Shown one piece after another: positions 27,646-36,169 of a DNA stretch of 64,000 nucleotides. Below the pieces are notes generated by a model. The model was not told the DNA's origin. It saw only the letters and a program-made list of their open reading frames with translations, and did no database searches. The position numbers were made by a program, and so were the translations under genes. The stretch covers positions 124,001-188,000 of the forward strand of contig CAWHQZ010000034.1 of NCBI GenBank assembly GCA_963831645.1, read 5' to 3'. The DNA is from CAWHQZ01 sp963831645. GTDB taxonomy: Bacteria; Pseudomonadota; Alphaproteobacteria; Rhizobiales; Aestuariivirgaceae. Within the stretch, counting starts at the first letter, position 1, and every line of letters begins with the position of its first letter.

Positions 27646-27840
27646 CTAGTCGAGCTCTATCTCGTCTTCCACGACGTGAGCGAGTGGCGTGCCGGGAGAG
27701 GTCAGAACCATCCGGACTTTCAACTTGCCCTTGCCCCGAAGCGATTTTTCGCGAACCAGCCGTTCGATCTCGCGCTGGGATGTTACACCCACGCGCTTCA
27801 GGAACCGGCGCAGCGACATGTTGAACCGGTCGTCTTCCAT
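27646..27840 (-). CDS. DUF6494 small conserved protein
   Basis: A 64-residue protein with FNMSLRRFLKRVGVTSQREIE, then KLKVRMVLTSPGTPLAHVVEDEIEL, the two conserved parts of DUF6494. The first helix pair resembles a small DNA- or protein-binding unit, but no function is known. Such proteins are common in Alpha- and Betaproteobacteria. It stands apart from its neighbours by 39 and 125 bases. Confidence 0.75.
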   Translation of the reverse strand: MEDDRFNMSLRRFLKRVGVTSQREIERLVREKSLRGKGKLKVRMVLTSPGTPLAHVVEDEIELD

Positions 27841-27879
27841 GGCGTCCCGCAGAGCGCCGTGCCGGACGCTCGAATCGCG

Positions 27880-28155
27880 CTATTGGGTAAGCGCCTGGGT
27901 GGTGCGGCTGTAGTTGCAGTTTCGTCCGTAGGTCTTGACTGGCGCCGACATGGGAGCCGTCGTCGCGGCGGCCGGTGTGATGACAAGAGCCGCCGACGCG
28001 GGTGCCTGATCGGCAACGGGCAGCGGCGCGCCTGGAGCAATCTCCTGAGCCGTCGTGTTCACGTGCTCCTTGTGCCTGTCGCACGACAATGCAGCAGTGG
28101 CGGCAAGCGCCAGGGAAAACAGGGCCACGCCTGGACCCAACCATCGCGTTGTCAT
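27880..28155 (-). CDS. small secreted protein of unknown function
   Basis: A 91-residue protein with an N-terminal signal segment (ALFSLALAATAALSC) followed by a Pro/Ala-rich mature part. The Cys after ALS might be a lipoprotein site, although the preceding residues are not a classical lipobox. No family is recognised. The start has a strong AGGAGG seven bases upstream, which is the main reason to accept it as a gene. Confidence 0.55.
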   Translation of the reverse strand: MTTRWLGPGVALFSLALAATAALSCDRHKEHVNTTAQEIAPGAPLPVADQAPASAALVITPAAATTAPMSAPVKTYGRNCNYSRTTQALTQ

Positions 28156-28241
28156 TTCCGAGCCTCCTGTCGAGCACTTCGTTTATCAGCACAACATAGC
28201 AGAAAAAGTCTGCGATTGCATGCGAAGAATGCCCAACGCCT

Positions 28242-28952
28242 TCATGACAGGTCCGGCCGCGCCGTGACGGCGGCTGCCAGGCGGCGGGCAAGCTCTGCGA
28301 CGCGCTCATCATGGATCACACTGCGGCGACCTGCGAGGATGGCCTCGGATCTCAGAATCACCCCGTCATCGAGCACCTTCAGCTGGTTGGCCCGAAGCGT
28401 CGCCCCGGTGGTCGTGATATCGACGATGACTTCGGCAGCGCCGGTGGCAGGCGCTCCTTCGGTGGCCCCCGCGCTCTCGACGATGCGGTACCCCGTCACG
28501 CCCTTGTCGGCAAAAAAGCGGCGTGTCAGACCGAGGAACTTGGTTGCGACCCGCAGGCGCCGTCCGTGCCGCTGGTGGACCAGTATCGATACCTCGTCGA
28601 GATCTGCCATCGTTGCAACGTCGAACCAGCACTCAGGCACCGCGACGACGACATCGGCGGCTCCAAACCCCAGCCGGGCCAGGATTTCGATCGACGGATC
28701 GTCAGCGACGGCGTCACGCAGCAAGTCTTCGCCGGTAACGCCGAGGTGCGCGCCCCCCTCGCGCAGCGCCCGCACGATCTGGGAGGCCGACAGGAACGCG
28801 ACGGCGACGCCGCCGAGGCCGTCGAGACCGCCGCGGTAGGCGCGATCGGCGCCGCTGCGGACGATCCCCAGGCCGGCCTTGGCAAACATGGCTTCCGTCG
28901 CCTCGAGGAGACGGCCCTTGGACGGGAGCGCCATGAACAATGGTTCACTCAT
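28242..28952 (-). CDS. hisG: ATP phosphoribosyltransferase, short-form catalytic subunit
   Basis: Catalyses the first step of histidine synthesis, joining ATP and PRPP. At 236 residues it is the short form that lacks the C-terminal regulatory domain and needs HisZ. Visible motifs are ALPSKGRLLEATEAMF at the start, GVTGEDLL, and the PRPP loop EVIVDITTTGATLRANQL. ATG 28952 (MSEPLF) is chosen over an upstream in-frame start. It lies 11 bases after hisZ and 1.1 kb after hisS, all on the same strand. Confidence 0.94.
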   Translation of the reverse strand: MSEPLFMALPSKGRLLEATEAMFAKAGLGIVRSGADRAYRGGLDGLGGVAVAFLSASQIVRALREGGAHLGVTGEDLLRDAVADDPSIEILARLGFGAADVVVAVPECWFDVATMADLDEVSILVHQRHGRRLRVATKFLGLTRRFFADKGVTGYRIVESAGATEGAPATGAAEVIVDITTTGATLRANQLKVLDDGVILRSEAILAGRRSVIHDERVAELARRLAAAVTARPDLS

Positions 28953-28963
28953 CGCAACGCCCG

Positions 28964-30118
28964 TCAGCCCTCGCTGGCGGCGAGGAGGCGCTCGGTGTAG
29001 ATGGCGCAACCGACCGCCGGGACCGCGACCGGTGATCCGATGTCGGACATGAGCGAATCGTAACGCCCACCTCCGGCGAGCTGCCGAGGGATTCCTTCGA
29101 CGTCAGCCTCGATCTCGAAAACGAGGCCCGTATAGTATTCAAGATCGCGGCCGAAACCCGCCGAGAATTCAAAGCGGCCCGGTTGCAGACCGCGCCGCTC
29201 AAATTCCGAGAGCCGCTGCTCGTAGCAGGCGACCGCACGATCGAGTGGCGCCCTGTCGACGCTCGTGCGCCGAAGCTCGGCCGTCACCGTGGGCGCCGGG
29301 CCCTCGATCGTCAGATATCGGTCGATGCACTGGCCGGCCTGCCCGTCGAGCGGCCGGTCGCGACGATCTTCGGCTTTCTCGAGCAGTCGCGTGGCAATCT
29401 CCTCGACCGTACGCCCGCCGATCAGTGCCAGGCCGCGATCTTCCAGCTCGCGCTCGACAACCTCGATCGCGCGATCGAGGCCGCCCTCGGCTATCGCATC
29501 GACGTGATCGGATATGGCCGGGCCCTGCCTGGGCGTTGCTCCGCTCAGGACATCGAGAAGCTCATGAAACGCTGCCGGCCGCCAGAACTGGTGGCCGAGC
29601 TTGCGCCGCCAGCGCTCGGGCATGTCGATAGACGCCAGCAGGGCATGAAAGAGGCCGAGATCGCCGAGGCGAACGCGGTAGTCGCGCAAGCCCGAGGTCT
29701 CGACCGCTCTGATCGCCAGCTCCACGACCATGGCTTCGGCGCCGATCGGCGCGGTGGCGTTGAACCATTCGATGCCGGCCTGGTGGAGCTCCGCTGGGCC
29801 TCGACCGCCAGGTTGGCAGCGAAAAGCGGGGCCCGAATAGCAGTAACGGGCTTCTTCACCGGGGCTGGCGGCGTGGGACAGATGATAGCGGCACGTTGGC
29901 ACCGTGAGATCCGGGCGCAGGCACAGCTCGACACCGCCAGGATCGGTGAACACGAAAGCGGTCGAACGGATACTCTCGCCGGAGCTGTCCAGGAACATGT
30001 CGGCGGGCTGCAGGATGTCGGGTGCTATGAATTCGAAGCCGGCGGCGGTGAAAACCTCCATGATGAGGCGGCTCTGGCGGTCAAGCGCGGCGCGCTCGTG
30101 TGAGGTCCTGCCGGGCAT
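28964..30118 (-). CDS. hisZ: ATP phosphoribosyltransferase regulatory subunit
   Basis: A catalytically inactive histidyl-tRNA synthetase paralogue that forms the octameric enzyme with short HisG and gives histidine feedback control. The 384-residue protein has class II synthetase-like motifs (CLRPDLTVPTCRYHL near residue 80, then a HisA-like GFGRDLEYYTGLVFEI). It lacks the anticodon-binding domain of HisS. ATG 30118 lies just after the hisS stop. Its place between hisS and hisG supports both the identity and the short-form system. Confidence 0.92.
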   Translation of the reverse strand: MPGRTSHERAALDRQSRLIMEVFTAAGFEFIAPDILQPADMFLDSSGESIRSTAFVFTDPGGVELCLRPDLTVPTCRYHLSHAASPGEEARYCYSGPAFRCQPGGRGPAELHQAGIEWFNATAPIGAEAMVVELAIRAVETSGLRDYRVRLGDLGLFHALLASIDMPERWRRKLGHQFWRPAAFHELLDVLSGATPRQGPAISDHVDAIAEGGLDRAIEVVERELEDRGLALIGGRTVEEIATRLLEKAEDRRDRPLDGQAGQCIDRYLTIEGPAPTVTAELRRTSVDRAPLDRAVACYEQRLSEFERRGLQPGRFEFSAGFGRDLEYYTGLVFEIEADVEGIPRQLAGGGRYDSLMSDIGSPVAVPAVGCAIYTERLLAASEG

Positions 30119-30123
30119 GTCTC

Positions 30124-31689
30124 TCAGCCTTGGCGCGCCAGCCAGCCCTGCACCCATGCCACAAGCTCGCGCTCGGGAACCGACACCTGGGCAGGCTTGG
30201 CTTCGCGCCAGGCTTCGCGGCTCGAGATCGCTTCCGCCAAGCGAGCGCCTTCGCGGAGATCCTTGATCTGTACCTCGCCCCGGGCCAGTTCTTCCTCGCC
30301 CTGGAGGACGGCGAGCGAGGCGCCGCGCCGGTCGGCATATTTCATCTGCGCCTTGAGACCCGACGTGCCGAGATAAAGTTCGGCACGAACGCCGGCAGCG
30401 CGAAGTGTAGCAACCAGGCCCTGATAGTGCGCAAGCCGCGAGCGGTCCATAACAAGTACCACTACCGGGCCTGCGGAATTGGTCGCATCGAGCTTGTCCA
30501 GATGGTGCAGCGCCGAATACAGCCGCGAGACACCGATGGAGATACCGGTAGCCGGCACGATGTTGCCGCGGAAACGCGAAACCAGATCATCGTAGCGGCC
30601 GCCGCCGCCAACCGATCCGTAGCGGACAAGGTGGCCGTCCTCGTTGCGTGCCTCGAACAGCAATTCGGCTTCAAACACCGGGCCGGTGTAGTAAGCGAGG
30701 CCTCGTACAACTTCCGAAGTGACGACGATGCGCTTCGTGCCGTACCCGGCGGCACGAAACAGGTTGATCATCTGCGCCAGCTCGTCGATTCCCTCCTGCC
30801 CGACGGCGCTGTTGCGGACCTGCCGGCGCCATGAATCAAGCTTCGCAAGTGAATCATGATACTGCGCTAACTCATTGAAACGAATAATCTCCTCATCGGA
30901 TGTATCGTGCCCGGCCGAACTGACGGGCACGAGGCCCGACTGATGTTCGGGCGATACGAACTCCAGGATGGCGTCGATCTGGCCGCCGGCCAGTCCTGCG
31001 CCTTTGGTGAAGTCGCCGGACTCGTCGTTGCGACCCTCGCCCAAAAGCTGCCGTACGCCGCTGACTCCCAACCGGTCCCGCTTGTCGACGGCGCGCATGA
31101 CGGTCATGCGCGTGGCCTCATGTCCTTTGCCCGAGATGCCGATCGTCTCCAGAACGCCGTCGAGGATCTTGCGGCTGGCGAGCTTGATGACGTAGTCGCC
31201 GCGTCCGATGCCCAGCGCTTCGAGAGCGTCAGCCGCCATCATGCATACTTCGGCATCGGCGGCCGGCGAAGCCGTGCCCACCGTGTCGACATCGAACTGC
31301 ATGAATTGCCGGAAGCGGCCGGGCCCCGGCTTCTCGTTGCGGAATACCCAGCCCTGCCGGTAGCTGCGGTACGGCTTGGGCAGGAGATCGTAGTGTTCGG
31401 CCACGTAACGGGCGAGCGGCGCGGTCAGATCGTAGCGCAGGCTCAGCCACTGCTGATCGTCGTCGGCGAAGGAGAAGACCCCTTCCCCGGGACGCTCGGC
31501 ATCGGGAAGGAACTTTCCGAGGGCGTCGGCGTATTCGACAAATGGTTGCTCAACGGGCTCGAAACCGTAACGCTCACTCACTTCTTCGAGGGTCCGGAGC
31601 ATACGCCTCAGGCCGCGGATCTCGGCCGCGCCGATGTCGCGAAAGCCCTTGGCGAGCCGGGCCTGGGGGCGACTTTGTTTCCCGGCCAT
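30124..31689 (-). CDS. hisS: histidyl-tRNA synthetase, rhizobial type
   Basis: Attaches histidine to tRNA-His. The 521-residue protein is longer than the 420-residue bacterial norm, as in the divergent alphaproteobacterial clade. Class II motif 2 is seen in YRSYRQGWVFRNEKPGPGRFRQFMQFD, the HisA block in RGLAYYTGPVFEAELLFE, and motif 3 in GISIGVSRLYSALH. This clade is known to recognise tRNA-His without G-1 and with A73, and the tRNA in this window has exactly that form. First gene of hisS-hisZ-hisG. Confidence 0.95.
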   Translation of the reverse strand: MAGKQSRPQARLAKGFRDIGAAEIRGLRRMLRTLEEVSERYGFEPVEQPFVEYADALGKFLPDAERPGEGVFSFADDDQQWLSLRYDLTAPLARYVAEHYDLLPKPYRSYRQGWVFRNEKPGPGRFRQFMQFDVDTVGTASPAADAEVCMMAADALEALGIGRGDYVIKLASRKILDGVLETIGISGKGHEATRMTVMRAVDKRDRLGVSGVRQLLGEGRNDESGDFTKGAGLAGGQIDAILEFVSPEHQSGLVPVSSAGHDTSDEEIIRFNELAQYHDSLAKLDSWRRQVRNSAVGQEGIDELAQMINLFRAAGYGTKRIVVTSEVVRGLAYYTGPVFEAELLFEARNEDGHLVRYGSVGGGGRYDDLVSRFRGNIVPATGISIGVSRLYSALHHLDKLDATNSAGPVVVLVMDRSRLAHYQGLVATLRAAGVRAELYLGTSGLKAQMKYADRRGASLAVLQGEEELARGEVQIKDLREGARLAEAISSREAWREAKPAQVSVPERELVAWVQGWLARQG

Positions 31690-31722
31690 GGAGCGGGCTT
31701 TTACCCAATGGCTCCGGCGTGA

Positions 31723-32325
31723 TCAATCGCCGCCTGCGGAGGGATGCCAGGCCGGCTGATAGCCGCTCGCGAGAACCCGTACGAAGGATCGCGGCGTAAG
31801 CACCTTGACTTCTCCCGCCCGGCCGCGCTCTTGGCGCGCTCCATAGCCATCCGGCTGCCAGAGCAGCAGCGACTGCCCCCGCACTGCGTAGGCGCTGCCC
31901 TCCTCCTCGACAATGGCGCCATCGGGCAGGCCGGCGAGGTCCATGATGCACGTTCGCTTGCCCGAAGGTCCTATCCGTTCGGCGTGGACGATGGCGTCGA
32001 AGTCGTCGGCCCTGCCCAGCATTCCGGCACGTTCGAGAAATTCCCTCGCATCCCGGCGCCGGCAAAAGAAACAGGGCCGGTGGCCCGCCGCGAGCGCCGT
32101 CACCTCGTCGAGGAAAAACAGCGAGGTATAGCCTTCGCCCATGGCTTCATGGCGCCAACCCTTGTAGTGGAGGGCACAGGCGATCCAGCGGCGGGTTGCC
32201 CAGCGCCTGAGAAGCTTCTTGGATTTCGGGTCGTGATGCCTGCCGCCGCGGTTGCCCATGAGCGTGCCGCGGGCGGCGATCGCAACGATGTCGCCCCATG
32301 GAGTGACCCGGTTCTGGTATGGCAT
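31723..32325 (-). CDS. conserved hypothetical protein with CxxC
   Basis: A 200-residue cytosolic protein beginning MPYQNRVTPWGDIVA, then RGTLMGNRG and a basic central block. A CFFCRRRDA motif near residue 100 could bind zinc, and FFLDEVTALAAGHRP precedes it. Homologous proteins are widespread in bacteria but uncharacterised. The longer upstream frame is not supported. ATG 32325 fits the family start. It lies between hisS and acdS on the same strand. Confidence 0.7.
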   Translation of the reverse strand: MPYQNRVTPWGDIVAIAARGTLMGNRGGRHHDPKSKKLLRRWATRRWIACALHYKGWRHEAMGEGYTSLFFLDEVTALAAGHRPCFFCRRRDAREFLERAGMLGRADDFDAIVHAERIGPSGKRTCIMDLAGLPDGAIVEEEGSAYAVRGQSLLLWQPDGYGARQERGRAGEVKVLTPRSFVRVLASGYQPAWHPSAGGD

Positions 32326-32357
32326 CGCGGCAACTCGCCCGGGCTGCGGCAGTCCCG

Positions 32358-33383
32358 TCAGCCGTTGCGGAACATGTAGCTGTACCCATTGATGGCCGGT
32401 ACGCCGCCCAAATGCGCATAGAGAACCCTCGACCCCTCCGGGAAGTAGCCCTTGCGCACGAGGTCGATCATGCCCTGCATGGATTTGCCCTCGTAGACCG
32501 GGTCCGTCATCATGCCTTCCAGGCGGGCACACAACCGGATGGCCTCTTTCGTTTCTTCGGAAGGTAAGCCGTAGAGCGGATAGGCATAGTCTTCCAGGAG
32601 GATTACGTCCTCGGCAGCAATCGCGTGTCCGAGCCCGATCAGCTTCGCCGTGTTTTGCGCAATGTCGAGCACCTGGGCCCGGGTACGGGCGGGAGTCGCG
32701 GAAGCATCTATGCCGATGACGCTGCGTTCCCGTCCATCCTGCGCGAAACCGACCAGCATGCCCGCGTGGGTGGAGCCGGTTACCGTGCAGACCACGATGT
32801 AGTCGAACTTGAAGCCGAGCTCGCGCTCCTGGACCCGGAGCTCCTCGGCAAAACCCACATAGCCGAGCCCGCCATACTTGTGGACCGAAGCGCCGGCAGG
32901 AATCGGATAGGGCTTACCGCCGTGCGCCGTGACGTCGGCGATCGCATCTTCCCAGCTCCGACGGATGCCGATATCGAAGCCTTCATTCACCAGTTCGACC
33001 TGGGCGCCGAGGACCCGGCTCAGCAGAATGTTGCCGACCCGATCATAGACCGCGTCTTCGTGAGGTACCCAGCTCTCCTGCACGAGGCGGCATTTCATGC
33101 CGATCTTGGCTGCGGTTGCGGCCACCAGGCGCGTGTGATTGGACTGGACCCCGCCGATCGACACCAGCGTGTCGGCGCCGGAGGCGATGGCGTCGGGGAC
33201 GATGTATTCGAGCTTGCGCAGCTTGTTGCCGCCGAAGGCCAGTCCGGAATTGCAGTCCTCCCGCTTGGCATAGAGCGCAACCTTGCCGCCAAGGTGAGCC
33301 GTCAGCCGCTCGAGCTTCTCGATATGAGTTGGCCCGAAGGTAAGCGGGTAGCGGGGAAAGGCCCCGAGCATCCGTCTTTCCAC
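32358..33383 (-). CDS. acdS: 1-aminocyclopropane-1-carboxylate deaminase
   Basis: PLP enzyme that splits ACC, the plant ethylene precursor, into 2-oxobutyrate and ammonia. The 341-residue protein has the Schiff-base Lys in FGGNKLRKLEYIVPDA, and SIGGVQSNHTR, IPAGASVHKYGGLGYVGFA and DPVYEGKSMQGMIDL. The Tyr-Glu pair in DPVYEG and the Leu in AHLGG are those that separate true ACC deaminases from D-cysteine desulfhydrases. ATG 33383 or the near ATG 33371 is the start. It is divergent from glcD. Its presence suggests contact with plants or their residues. Confidence 0.93.
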   Translation of the reverse strand: MERRMLGAFPRYPLTFGPTHIEKLERLTAHLGGKVALYAKREDCNSGLAFGGNKLRKLEYIVPDAIASGADTLVSIGGVQSNHTRLVAATAAKIGMKCRLVQESWVPHEDAVYDRVGNILLSRVLGAQVELVNEGFDIGIRRSWEDAIADVTAHGGKPYPIPAGASVHKYGGLGYVGFAEELRVQERELGFKFDYIVVCTVTGSTHAGMLVGFAQDGRERSVIGIDASATPARTRAQVLDIAQNTAKLIGLGHAIAAEDVILLEDYAYPLYGLPSEETKEAIRLCARLEGMMTDPVYEGKSMQGMIDLVRKGYFPEGSRVLYAHLGGVPAINGYSYMFRNG

Positions 33384-33478
33384 GATCGGCTCAGTTCATG
33401 CTCAACCGCAGCGCAGCGCGAGCATTTTCAACGTCACAAAGGGTGTATAGTTCATGGCAGACATCCTGAAGGCGCTCC

Positions 33479-34972
33479 ATGCCGTTGCGACTGCCCGAAC
33501 CCAAACCCGAAATTCTCGCCCGAAAAGGACAGATTGCAGCCGAGCTGCGCCGCATCGTAGCCGGTGAAGGCGTGATCGACAGCACAAATCAGATGCGTGC
33601 CTACGAGACCGATGGCCTGACTGCCTACCGGCAATTGCCGCTTGCCGTCGTGCTTCCCGAAACGACGGCACAGGTGTCCGCCATCCTCTCGTATTGCCTT
33701 GCCAACGGCGTCCGCGTCGTGCCGCGCGGCTCCGGAACATCGCTCTCGGGCGGCGCGCTCCCCCTTGCCGATGCGGTGGTGCTGGCCATGGGCAAGTTCA
33801 ATCGGATCCTCGACATCGATATCCCGGGGCGCACGGTGACCGCCCAGCCGGGGGTCACCAATCTCGCCATAACCCAGGCGGTCGAGGCGGAAGGATTCTA
33901 CTACGCCCCCGATCCCTCCTCACAGATCGCCTGCTCGATCGGCGGCAACGTCGCTGAAAATTCCGGCGGCATCCATTGCCTGAAGTACGGCCTGACCACC
34001 AACAACGTCCTCGGCATCGAGATGGTGCTGATGACCGGCGAGGTCATCCGCCTCGGCGGCAGGCATCTCGACAGCGAAGGCTACGATCTTCTGGGGTTGA
34101 TGACCGGGTCGGAGGGGCTGCTCGGCGTCGTCACGGAAGTGACCGTCCGCATTCTCAGGAAGCCGCAGTCGGCGCGCGCGCTGCTGCTCGGCTTCCGCTC
34201 CAACGGGAGCGCCGGGCAGTGTGTCGCCGACATCATTGCGGCCGGCATCATTCCCGCCGGCATGGAAATGATGGACCGCCCGGCAATCGTCGCCGTGGAG
34301 GAATTCGTTCATGCCGGCTATCCGCTCAACGTCGAAGCGCTGCTGATCGTGGAGCTCGACGGTCCGGTCGTCGAGGTGGATGCACTGGTGGAAAGGGTCG
34401 GCGCGATCGCCAAAGACAACGCGGCGGTCTGCGTTCGCAGCTCCTCGAGCGAGGAGGAACGGCATCTGTTCTGGGCCGGCCGCAAGGCGGCGTTTCCCGC
34501 CGTCGGGCGCATCTCCCCCGACTATCTGTGCATGGACGGAACCATTCCGCGCCGGGAGCTGCCGGCCGTGCTCGAGGGAATCGCCGCCCTCGCAAAACAC
34601 TATGGCCTGCGTGTCGCCAATGTCTTTCACGCCGGCGACGGCAATCTCCACCCGCTCATCCTGTTCGACGCCAATGTGCCGGACGAGCTCGAGCGGGCCG
34701 AGCAGTTCGGCGCCGACATCCTGCGCCTGTGTGTTAAGCACGGCGGCGTGCTGACCGGCGAGCACGGGGTGGGCGTGGAGAAACGCGACCTCATGCCGGA
34801 AATGTTTTCCGAGACCGACCTCGGCGTGCAGCAGCGCGTGAAGTGCGCGTTCGACCAGCAAAGCCTGCTCAATCCGGGCAAGGTGTTTCCCACCCTGCAC
34901 CGGTGCGCGGAACTGGGCGCCATGCATGTGCATCGAGGCAAGCTGGCCTTTCCGGACGTGCCGCGGTTCTAG
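33479..34972 (+). CDS. glcD: glycolate oxidase subunit GlcD
   Basis: FAD-binding subunit that oxidises glycolate to glyoxylate. The 497-residue protein has the vanillyl-alcohol-oxidase type FAD fold (VVPRGSGTSLSGGALP near residue 80, then SIGGNVAENSGGIHCLKYG near 160) and the C-terminal NVFHAGDGNLHPLI, LTGEHGVGVEKRDLMP blocks. It is followed after 3 bases by glcE and then glcF, the complete three-subunit enzyme order. Confidence 0.94.
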   Translation: MPLRLPEPKPEILARKGQIAAELRRIVAGEGVIDSTNQMRAYETDGLTAYRQLPLAVVLPETTAQVSAILSYCLANGVRVVPRGSGTSLSGGALPLADAVVLAMGKFNRILDIDIPGRTVTAQPGVTNLAITQAVEAEGFYYAPDPSSQIACSIGGNVAENSGGIHCLKYGLTTNNVLGIEMVLMTGEVIRLGGRHLDSEGYDLLGLMTGSEGLLGVVTEVTVRILRKPQSARALLLGFRSNGSAGQCVADIIAAGIIPAGMEMMDRPAIVAVEEFVHAGYPLNVEALLIVELDGPVVEVDALVERVGAIAKDNAAVCVRSSSSEEERHLFWAGRKAAFPAVGRISPDYLCMDGTIPRRELPAVLEGIAALAKHYGLRVANVFHAGDGNLHPLILFDANVPDELERAEQFGADILRLCVKHGGVLTGEHGVGVEKRDLMPEMFSETDLGVQQRVKCAFDQQSLLNPGKVFPTLHRCAELGAMHVHRGKLAFPDVPRF

Positions 34973-34975
34973 CCG

Positions 34976-36169
34976 GTGCAGGTCGTCAAGCCGAGCGATG
35001 CGAACGAGCTTGCGAGCGCGGTGGCGGAGGCGACCGCAAAGAACCAGCCTCTCGACGTCATAGGCCTCGGCTCCAAGCGGGCGATCGGGCGGCCCGTCGA
35101 GGCGCACGGCGCCCTCGACCTTTCGGCGTTGAGCGGCATCGTGGACTATGAACCTCAGGAGCTTGTGCTCACGGCGAGAGCGGCAACGCCGATCCGTGAA
35201 ATATGGGCAGCCGTTGCAAACCATCGTCAGATGCTGGCGTTCGAGCCGCCGGATCTGTCGAAAATACTCGGCAGCCACAGCGCCGGAACCTTGGGAGGAG
35301 CGCTCGCCGGCAACCTGTCGGGCCCGCGGCGCCTGCAGGCGGGAGCGGCGCGAGATTTCATCCTCGGTTTCAACGCCGTTACCGGTCGCGGCGAAGTCTT
35401 CAAGGCCGGCGGCAGGGTGGTCAAAAATGTCACAGGTTACGACTTGCCCAAGCTCATGTGCGGCTCGTGGGGTACGCTGGCGGTGATGATCGACGTCACC
35501 CTCAAGGTCATGCCGGCGCCCGAGACCGAGGCTACGGTTACGCTGCGCGGACTCGATGTCGAAGCCGCCGTTGCGGCGATGGGCAAAGCCATTCGGTCGC
35601 CGCTCGAGGTTTCCGGGGCCGCCTACCTGCCGAATGCGAGGAGCGCGGGTCTCGCCGGAAACCGCGTCCTCCTGCGGGTTGCCGGGTTTGCCGCATCGGT
35701 TGCTGCCCGGGTGCAGACGCTGAAGGACATCATCGGCGAAGACGGCAAGATAAGTGAGCTCAGCGAGGGGGAGTCGCGGCGGGCCTGGCAGGCGGTTCGC
35801 GATCTGATCCCGCTCCTCGACTATCCCCAGCATCTGATCTGGCGGCTCTCGGTCCCGCCGCCGGCAAGCCCCGACGTGTTGCGGAGGTTGGGCCGCCTGA
35901 ACGCCGCCGCCTATTTCTGCGACTGGGCCGGCGGTCTCATCTGGCTCGCTTTGCCGGCTGCACCGCACGCCCACGCCGAAGCTGTGCGGGCGGCGCTCTA
36001 CGGCTGCGGCGGCCATGCCACCCTCTTTCGCGCGCCGGAAGAGGTTCGTCAGGTGGTGCCGGTCTTTGAGCCGCAGCCGACGGCGCTGGCCGGGCTCACC
36101 CGGCGGCTGAAGAACGCTTTCGATCCAGCCCGCACGCTCAATCGCGGGCGCATGTACGCCGGGGTGTGA
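34976..36169 (+). CDS. glcE: glycolate oxidase subunit GlcE
   Basis: Second, shorter FAD-binding subunit of glycolate oxidase. The 397-residue protein has IGLGSKRAIGR near residue 30, then SHSAGTLGGALAGNLSGPRR and KNVTGYDLPKLMCGSWGTLAV, typical of GlcE. The GTG start at 34976 lies 3 bases after glcD. Its stop overlaps the glcF start (TGATG), indicating translational coupling. Confidence 0.92.
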   Translation: MQVVKPSDANELASAVAEATAKNQPLDVIGLGSKRAIGRPVEAHGALDLSALSGIVDYEPQELVLTARAATPIREIWAAVANHRQMLAFEPPDLSKILGSHSAGTLGGALAGNLSGPRRLQAGAARDFILGFNAVTGRGEVFKAGGRVVKNVTGYDLPKLMCGSWGTLAVMIDVTLKVMPAPETEATVTLRGLDVEAAVAAMGKAIRSPLEVSGAAYLPNARSAGLAGNRVLLRVAGFAASVAARVQTLKDIIGEDGKISELSEGESRRAWQAVRDLIPLLDYPQHLIWRLSVPPPASPDVLRRLGRLNAAAYFCDWAGGLIWLALPAAPHAHAEAVRAALYGCGGHATLFRAPEEVRQVVPVFEPQPTALAGLTRRLKNAFDPARTLNRGRMYAGV

